10,320 bases of DNA, taken from contig DKNG01000063.1 of assembly GCA_002470185.1 (NCBI GenBank), forward strand, positions 1 through 10,320, in the 5' to 3' direction. Both the position numbers and the translations under genes were made by a program. How positions within the stretch are numbered: the stretch's first letter is position 1; every line of letters begins with the position of its first letter. The notes below the pieces were generated by a model, which saw only the letters and a program-made list of their open reading frames with translations, ran no database searches and was not told the DNA's origin. This DNA is from Arcobacter sp. UBA7394. Its GTDB lineage: Bacteria > Campylobacterota > Campylobacteria > Campylobacterales > Arcobacteraceae. Positions 5,801 to 10,320 of this stretch are shown piece by piece.

Positions 5801-6732
5801 TGGAAAAAAAGATTGATTTTAGCAAGCCCCTTGTGGTGCTTGCGCCACTTGCTGGTTATACTGATTTACCTTTTAGATCAGTAGTTAAAAAATTTGGTGC
5901 AGATATTACTGTTTCTGAAATGATCTCTTCTAATGCTTTAGTTTACAAATCTGAAAAAACACTTCGAATGATAGAAAAATCTCCATCAGAAGATCCATAT
6001 ATTGTACAAATTGCAGGAAATAATGCTGACTTAGTAAAAGAAGCAGTTCTTATTCTAAATGATATCCCTGGAATTGATGGAATTGATTTAAACTGTGGAT
6101 GCCCAGCACCAAAAGTATTTTCTCATGGTTCAGGTTCAAATCTTTTAGGAGATTTAAATAAGTTAGAAGAAATTTTATCAACAGTTAAACAGTATTCAAA
6201 TAAACAGTATACAACTGCTAAAGTAAGAATTGGTGTTAATGATAAAATTCCAGTTGAGATTGCAAAAGCAGTAGAAGCTTGTGGTGTAGATTATGTTGCA
6301 GTACATGGTAGAACAAGAGCTGGAAAATATAAAGCTCCAGTTGATTATGATGCAATTAAAGCAATGAAAGAAGCTGTAAGTATTCCTGTTATTGCCAATG
6401 GTGATATTAAAGATTATGATAAAGCTAAAGAAGTATTAGAATATACAAAAGCTGATGGAGTTATGATTGGTCGTGGAGCTATTGGTAAACCTTGGGTGTT
6501 TTATCAATTAAAACATGGTATTGATGATATTTCAGAAGAAAAGAAAAAAGAGATAATATTAGAACATTATGATGCGGTATTACAGTTCCATGGAGTACAT
6601 GGTGCAATAATGTTTAGAAAACTATTACATTCTTACTCAAAAGGCTATACCGGTGCTCATGAATTCAGGGATTTAATCAATAAAATTTCTGACCCAAAAG
6701 TAATGAGAGATATGATAGAAAACTTCTTTTAA
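5800..6732 (+). CDS. dusB: tRNA-dihydrouridine synthase, DusB-like
   Basis: Dus enzymes are FMN proteins that reduce uridines in the tRNA D-loop to dihydrouridine with NADPH. The 310-residue protein has the whole family pattern: LAPLAGYTDLPFR at 14-26 (FMN binding), SEMISSNALVY at 39-49, QIAGN at 70-74, the catalytic loop DLNCGCPAPKV at 96-106 with proton-donor Cys101, KVRIG at 141-145 (Lys141), AVHGRTRAGKY at 167-177 (His169), ANGDI at 199-203 and GRGAIGKPW at 224-232 (phosphate loop). The C-terminal helical tRNA-binding domain includes MFRKLLHSYSKGYTG. Length and wording fit the DusB branch best; assignment to one Dus class is less certain than the enzyme family. An extra Cys99 lies two residues before the catalytic one. 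No Shine-Dalgarno is visible; translation is probably coupled through the 1-nt overlap with the membrane protein gene. Confidence 0.93.
   Translation: MEKKIDFSKPLVVLAPLAGYTDLPFRSVVKKFGADITVSEMISSNALVYKSEKTLRMIEKSPSEDPYIVQIAGNNADLVKEAVLILNDIPGIDGIDLNCGCPAPKVFSHGSGSNLLGDLNKLEEILSTVKQYSNKQYTTAKVRIGVNDKIPVEIAKAVEACGVDYVAVHGRTRAGKYKAPVDYDAIKAMKEAVSIPVIANGDIKDYDKAKEVLEYTKADGVMIGRGAIGKPWVFYQLKHGIDDISEEKKKEIILEHYDAVLQFHGVHGAIMFRKLLHSYSKGYTGAHEFRDLINKISDPKVMRDMIENFF
5822..5843 (+). other. GC-rich hairpin in the early dus coding region
   Basis: GCAAGC (5822-5827) pairs with GCTTGC (5838-5843). After one mismatch, CC (5829-5830) pairs with GG (5835-5836), leaving a TTGT loop. The stem begins 22 nt after the start codon and is conspicuously G+C rich for this DNA. 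It is part of codons 8-15 (SKPLVVLA), so a structural role is unproven. Confidence 0.4.
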
Positions 6733-6765
6733 GTCCTTTTAATAGTAATCAAAAAATTATTTAGA

Positions 6766-6790
6766 TAAAATATCTTATTTTATGTAAAAT
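6766..6790 (+). promoter_or_regulatory. Candidate -10 boxes upstream of prmA-ftsH
   Basis: The 92-nt gap after dus holds two TAAAAT sequences, at 6766-6771 (in TTTAGATAAAATATC) and 6785-6790 (in TATGTAAAATG). Both fit the AT-rich -10 pattern of this group. AGATA and TATCT around the first make a small 5-bp palindrome. The gap contains no convincing terminator, so prmA-ftsH could also receive read-through from dus. Which box is used cannot be told from sequence. Confidence 0.4.
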
Positions 6791-6814
6791 GTATTAATTT
6801 TGCATAGTTAAAAA

Positions 6815-6819
6815 AAGGA
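6815..6819 (+). promoter_or_regulatory. Ribosome binding site that sets the prmA TTG start
   Basis: AAGGA lies 5 nt before TTG 6825. No ATG or GTG is found in frame near the start, and the N-terminus from this TTG (SEYYYELTIKP) matches the expected first strand of PrmA proteins. Confidence 0.7.
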
Positions 6820-6824
6820 TATAT

Positions 6825-7640
6825 TTGTCTGAATATTACTACGAACTAACAATAAAACCTGTGAAAAATTATGAACTTTTTCTGGAATTATTAACATCTC
6901 TAACTAATCAAGCCATTGAAGAAGACAATGGTATTTTAATTGCAAGAAGTGAAGAAGATTTATCAAATGTTGAATTTGGTATAAATCAATTTGCACAAGC
7001 ATTAGATACTGAATGTGAAACTAAATGTGAAAAAAAAGAAAATATTGATTGGATTAAACAATATCAAGAATCAGTAAAATCTGTTGAAATTGGAAACTTT
7101 TTTATTCGACCATCTTGGGAAGAAAAAAAAGAAGATAAAATTGATATTATTATTGATCCTGCATTATCTTTTGGATCTGGTCATCATGAAACAACATCAT
7201 CTTGTGTACAAGCCATTGATACATATATAAATGAAGGTGCTACAGTTTTAGATGTAGGTACTGGAAGTGGTATCTTAGCTATTGCAGCTGCTAAAAAATC
7301 TTGTAAAGTTGATATTTGTGATACTGATGAAGTTTGTATTACTGATACTACTTCAAATTTCAAATTAAACAATGTTTCTTTTGATGGATCATGGATTGGT
7401 TCAGCTAATAGTGCTTCTAAAAAATATGATGTAGTTATTGCAAATATTGTTGCAGATGTTTTAACAATGATTGCAAGTGATTTAAAGAAGTGTTTAAATG
7501 AAAATGGTATTTTAATTATTTCAGGTATATTAGATAAACACATTGATAGAGTTAAAAATAAATTTAAAGATTTAGAACAACTAGAGTTAATTCATAAGAA
7601 TGAATGGGTTTCAGTTGTCTATAAAAATAAGGAGTCTTAG
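6825..7640 (+). CDS. prmA: Ribosomal protein L11 methyltransferase
   Basis: PrmA is a cytosolic SAM-dependent enzyme that trimethylates lysines and the N-terminus of ribosomal protein L11. The protein has 271 residues (E. coli 293). The N-terminal L11-recognition domain spans about 1-60, a linker follows, and the class I methyltransferase domain begins near 90. Motifs: IRPSW at 94-98, DPALSFGSGHHETT at 111-124 (the family FGTGxHxTT loop), SAM motif I VLDVGTGSGILAIAA at 141-155, the acidic end of strand 2 at about Asp166 (CDTDE), and NIVADVL at 207-213, equivalent to the NILAxxL active-site segment. It starts at TTG with AAGGA upstream. ftsH follows after 3 nt. The prmA-ftsH pair is also found in C. 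jejuni from memory, but there cheY precedes prmA and here it does not. The segment 61-75 is rich in Glu, Lys and Cys and looks like a variable linker. Confidence 0.93.
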   Translation: MSEYYYELTIKPVKNYELFLELLTSLTNQAIEEDNGILIARSEEDLSNVEFGINQFAQALDTECETKCEKKENIDWIKQYQESVKSVEIGNFFIRPSWEEKKEDKIDIIIDPALSFGSGHHETTSSCVQAIDTYINEGATVLDVGTGSGILAIAAAKKSCKVDICDTDEVCITDTTSNFKLNNVSFDGSWIGSANSASKKYDVVIANIVADVLTMIASDLKKCLNENGILIISGILDKHIDRVKNKFKDLEQLELIHKNEWVSVVYKNKES

Positions 7641-7643
7641 TTT

Positions 7644-9704
7644 ATGAATAATAAACAACAAAACAACAACAATAATAATGGTGGAAACAATAACAATTTT
7701 TTTAACAATAATCCATTATTAGTTTTTGTAATTTTTTCAATTGTAACAATTTTTGCATTTAAAGCTATTTTCCCAGAAGATCAAATGGGTTCAAATGGTT
7801 CTAATTCTCAAGTTCAAGCTTTTGGATCATCAAAAAATAAAACAATTGCATATTCTGATTTAAAGAAGTTAATTTCTTCTGGAAGCATTGAGTATGTTGG
7901 TATTGGAAATACTCAAATTAGAGCTATTTCAAAATCAGCTGGACAAGTTACAGCTTATACAGCTAGAAGAGTTATCCCAGATGATACTTTAATTCCTCAA
8001 TTAGAAAAAGCTGGAATTAATTACGGTGGAATCAATGAAGAGAATGTTTTAGCTGATATTTTATTTGGTTGGGTTTTACCTATTTTCATTTTCTTTGCTA
8101 TTTGGATGTTTATTGCTAAAAGAATGCAAAAGTCAATGGGTGGTGGTTCAGGAGGAATTCTTGGAATTGGATCTTCTAAAAAAATGATCAACTCTGAAAA
8201 ACCAAATGTTAAATTTGCTGATATGGCTGGAAATAAAGAAGCTAAAGAAGAAGTGCAAGAAGTTGTAGATTTCTTATCTGATCCAGATAGATATGTAAAA
8301 CTAGGAGCACAAATTCCTAAAGGTGTTTTATTAGTAGGACCTCCTGGAACTGGTAAAACACTATTAGCAAAAGCAGTTGCTGGTGAAGCTGACGTTGAGT
8401 TTTTATCTGTTTCTGGTTCTGCATTTATTGAAATGTTTGTAGGGGTTGGAGCTTCTAGAGTTAGAGATTTATTCGAGCAAGCTAAAAAATCTGCACCTGC
8501 AATTATTTTTATTGATGAGATTGATGCAATTGGTAAATCTAGAGCATCTGGTGGACCTATGGGTGGTAATGATGAGAGAGAACAAACTTTAAATCAATTA
8601 TTAGCTGAAATGGATGGTTTCTCAACAGAAGCAGCTCCTGTTATTGTTTTAGCTGCTACTAATAGACCAGAAGTTTTAGATCCTGCATTATTAAGACCAG
8701 GTAGATTTGATAGACAAGTTTTAGTTGATAAACCTGATTATGAAGGTAGAATTGAAATTTTAAATGTTCATATTAAAGATGTAAAACTTGGTAAAAATGT
8801 TGACTTAAAAGAAGTTGCTAAAATGACGGCTGGTTTAGCTGGTGCTGATTTAGCAAATATCATTAATGAAGCGGCACTACTTGCTGGTCGTGCTAAAAAA
8901 GATCAAGTTGACCCAAGTGATTTCAAAGAAGCAGTAGAGAGACAAATTGCTGGTTTAGAGAAAAAATCTAGAAGAATTTCTCCTAAAGAGAGAAAGATTG
9001 TAGCTTATCACGAATCTGGACATGCCTTAATTGCTGAGATTACTAAGGGTGCTAAGAAAGTAAATAAAGTATCTATTGTTCCAAGAGGACTTGCAGCTTT
9101 AGGATATACTTTAAATACTCCAGAAGAGAATAAATACTTAATGCAAAAGCATGAGTTAATTGCTGAAGTAGATACATTACTTGGTGGACGAGCTGCTGAA
9201 GAAGTATTTATTAATGAAATCTCTACAGGTGCAGGAAATGACCTTGAGAGAGCTACAGATATTATTAAATCTATGGCCTCTATTTATGGTATGAGTGATG
9301 TTGCTGGTCTTATGGTTTTAGAAAAAAGACAAAACCAATTCTTAGGTGGTCAAACACAAAAAGACTTCTCTGATAATATGGCTAAAAACCTTGACGATCA
9401 TGTTAAATCAGTATTAAATGAAAGATATAATGTTGTTTTAGAAGCATTAAGAGATCATAAAGAGGCAATTGAACTAATGACTGCAGAATTACTTGAAATA
9501 GAAGTTATTTCAGGTGAGAGAGTAAGAGAGATAATTAAAGAAACTGGTGGAACAGTTTTTGAAGATGAAGATTTACATAGTGATTCTCTTAAAGAAAAAG
9601 AAACTAATTCAGAAGATGAAAATGATTCTAACGAAAGTTTATCAGATGAAGTAGAATCTATAGAAGAAATTAAAGAAGAAGATTCTACAACAAAAAAAGA
9701 CTAA
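7644..9704 (+). CDS. ftsH: ATP-dependent zinc metalloprotease FtsH
   Basis: FtsH is a hexameric inner-membrane AAA+ protease that extracts and degrades damaged membrane proteins and some regulators. The 686-residue protein begins with an Asn-rich cytoplasmic tail (1-23, 15 Asn). Two membrane segments at about 25-43 and 139-158 flank a periplasmic domain. The AAA+ module has Walker A GPPGTGKT at 232-239, pore loop MFVGVG at 264-269, Walker B IIFIDE at 287-292 and the second region of homology ATNRPEVLDPALLRPGRFDR at 338-357 with arginine fingers Arg351 and Arg354. The protease domain has HESGH at 456-460 (zinc ligands His456 and His460, catalytic Glu457) and the third ligand Asp533 in GNDLERATD. 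All key residues are present, so it should be active. Residues 638-686 form a Glu/Asp/Ser-rich tail longer than typical. AAGGAG lies 9 nt before the ATG. A likely terminator follows. Confidence 0.98.
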   Translation: MNNKQQNNNNNNGGNNNNFFNNNPLLVFVIFSIVTIFAFKAIFPEDQMGSNGSNSQVQAFGSSKNKTIAYSDLKKLISSGSIEYVGIGNTQIRAISKSAGQVTAYTARRVIPDDTLIPQLEKAGINYGGINEENVLADILFGWVLPIFIFFAIWMFIAKRMQKSMGGGSGGILGIGSSKKMINSEKPNVKFADMAGNKEAKEEVQEVVDFLSDPDRYVKLGAQIPKGVLLVGPPGTGKTLLAKAVAGEADVEFLSVSGSAFIEMFVGVGASRVRDLFEQAKKSAPAIIFIDEIDAIGKSRASGGPMGGNDEREQTLNQLLAEMDGFSTEAAPVIVLAATNRPEVLDPALLRPGRFDRQVLVDKPDYEGRIEILNVHIKDVKLGKNVDLKEVAKMTAGLAGADLANIINEAALLAGRAKKDQVDPSDFKEAVERQIAGLEKKSRRISPKERKIVAYHESGHALIAEITKGAKKVNKVSIVPRGLAALGYTLNTPEENKYLMQKHELIAEVDTLLGGRAAEEVFINEISTGAGNDLERATDIIKSMASIYGMSDVAGLMVLEKRQNQFLGGQTQKDFSDNMAKNLDDHVKSVLNERYNVVLEALRDHKEAIELMTAELLEIEVISGERVREIIKETGGTVFEDEDLHSDSLKEKETNSEDENDSNESLSDEVESIEEIKEEDSTTKKD

Positions 9705-9716
9705 CATAACTTTAGA

Positions 9717-9752
9717 AAGTGGCAAAATAACTTATTATTATTTTTGTCACTT
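9717..9752 (+). terminator. Probable intrinsic terminator after ftsH
   Basis: Eleven consecutive pairs form between 9717-9727 (AAGTGGCAAAA) and 9742-9752 (TTTTGTCACTT), including one G-U, with a 14-nt AT-rich loop. It starts 12 nt after the ftsH stop. The following bases are TC-rich then T-rich (CTATACTGCATTTT) and not a clean T-run, so strength is uncertain. The kinase gene downstream would then need its own promoter. Confidence 0.55.
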
Positions 9753-9802
9753 CTATACTGCATTTTAATTTATTTTTAATTAATTAATCTATATTATTAT
9801 TC

Positions 9803-9870
9803 TATAATTACTATTATCATTTTATAAACAATATCAGTAAAAAATTATTTTTATCTCTTTATCATAAAAT
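9803..9870 (+). promoter_or_regulatory. Candidate -10 boxes upstream of the kinase gene
   Basis: The 253-nt gap between ftsH and the kinase has no ATG on the + strand before 9958 and no gene I can support. It is almost pure A/T. TATAAT at 9803-9808 and TAAAAT at 9865-9870 (in TTATCATAAAATT) are possible -10 boxes, giving leaders of about 145 or 80 nt. Such sequences are frequent by chance in DNA of this composition. Confidence 0.3.
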
Positions 9871-9957
9871 TTAAATCACTACATTTGAAAAAGTAAGAAA
9901 ATTGAAATTTTTAAACATCTGAAATTAAGACTTTAAATATTATTGACAAGGAAAATT

Positions 9958-10320
9958 ATGATAGACAAAATTGATTTATATAAAGATTTATTTATTTATA
10001 TTATTGCATCAATTATTTTATGGTTAACATTAAGTTATTTTGATGCATTTGAAGTTCTTGTTGATTATTTACATGAGCATGAAGAATATGAAGTTGATGA
10101 AATTTTATTATTAATGATAGTTTTTGGTTTTTTATCAATATTTTATACAATTAAAAAAGTTAGCGAAGCTAAAAAAATTAATATGAAGTTAGAAAACTTA
10201 AATGAAGAACTAGAAAAAAAAGTATTAAATGAGATATCAAAACGAAAAGAACAAGAATTTATATTAATTCAGCAATCAAAATTAGCCTCAATGGGAGAAA
10301 TGATTGGTAATATTGCACAT
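9958..10320 (+). CDS. Membrane sensor histidine kinase, 5' part
   Basis: The gene starts at ATG 9958 with AAGGA 5 nt upstream and runs off the window; 121 residues are visible. Two membrane segments at about 11-29 and 48-65 enclose a short periplasmic loop rich in Asp, Glu and His (FDAFEVLVDYLHEHEEYEVDE). A charged, probably coiled-coil linker spans 68-100. The dimerisation/phosphotransfer domain then begins: QQSKLASMGEMIGNIAH, matching the HisKA family, with the last visible residue His121 as the expected phospho-acceptor. The ATPase domain should follow outside the window. No PAS domain lies between membrane and HisKA, so sensing must involve the loop, the membrane segments or something downstream. 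The stimulus cannot be told. The partner response regulator is not visible here; in the direction of transcription it could follow. Confidence 0.9.
   Translation, partial: MIDKIDLYKDLFIYIIASIILWLTLSYFDAFEVLVDYLHEHEEYEVDEILLLMIVFGFLSIFYTIKKVSEAKKINMKLENLNEELEKKVLNEISKRKEQEFILIQQSKLASMGEMIGNIAH

Noticed and set aside
6763..6775. AGATA-AAA-TATCT palindrome as a terminator of the dus operon
   Set aside because: A 5-bp A/T-rich stem is too weak to end transcription, and it overlaps a plausible -10 box.
7184..7543. 119-codon open frame on the - strand inside prmA
   Set aside because: Lies wholly opposite a confident gene, with no recognisable protein motif. The smaller reverse frames at 3691-3882 and 5595-5825 fail for the same reason.
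1..10320. Mobile element, CRISPR array, toxin-antitoxin or defence system
   Set aside because: All ten genes are housekeeping or signalling genes with uniform base composition and orientation. No transposase, integrase, spaced repeats, or long terminal repeats were seen.

Overview
The window is AT-rich bacterial DNA carrying ten genes, all on the + strand. It looks like chromosome from a Campylobacterota member, most probably Arcobacter or a close relative. This rests on the strong A/T third-position bias, the wording of the proteins (for example the MetK GGGAQSSKDYTKVDRS segment and the FtsH asparagine-rich N-terminus) and a gene order partly recalled from Campylobacter jejuni. No database search was possible, so genus-level placement is inference.

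Layout. 1-1119: 3' part of glmS. 1120-1216: short gap with an inverted repeat and a 13-nt tandem repeat that runs into the metK start. 1217-4367: metK, accD, a ThiE-family gene and rlmH, tightly packed (19-nt gap, 1-nt overlap, 11-nt overlap). 4368-4417: gap with a good -10 box. 4418-6732: dksA (GTG start), an unrecognised two-TM membrane protein, and a dusB-like gene (15-nt gap, then 1-nt overlap). 6733-6824: 92-nt gap with possible promoters. 6825-9704: prmA (TTG start) and ftsH, 3 nt apart. 9705-9957: AT-rich gap with a likely terminator and possible promoters. 9958-10320: start of a membrane sensor histidine kinase, cut by the window edge exactly at its phospho-acceptor histidine.

Functionally this is a housekeeping region. 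GlmS starts amino-sugar and cell-wall synthesis, MetK makes S-adenosylmethionine (SAM), and AccD belongs to the enzyme that makes malonyl-CoA for fatty acids. RlmH, the Dus protein and PrmA modify 23S rRNA, tRNA and ribosomal protein L11; RlmH and PrmA consume the SAM that MetK makes. DksA tunes transcription during starvation, and FtsH degrades membrane and regulatory proteins. The only clear signalling gene is the partial kinase.

I found no mobile element, CRISPR array, tRNA, rRNA, toxin-antitoxin or defence system. The points worth a second look are modest: the tandem repeat across the metK start, the ThiE-like protein placed between accD and rlmH, the conserved-looking membrane protein of unknown role, the divergent MetK signatures, and the small sensor module of the kinase.
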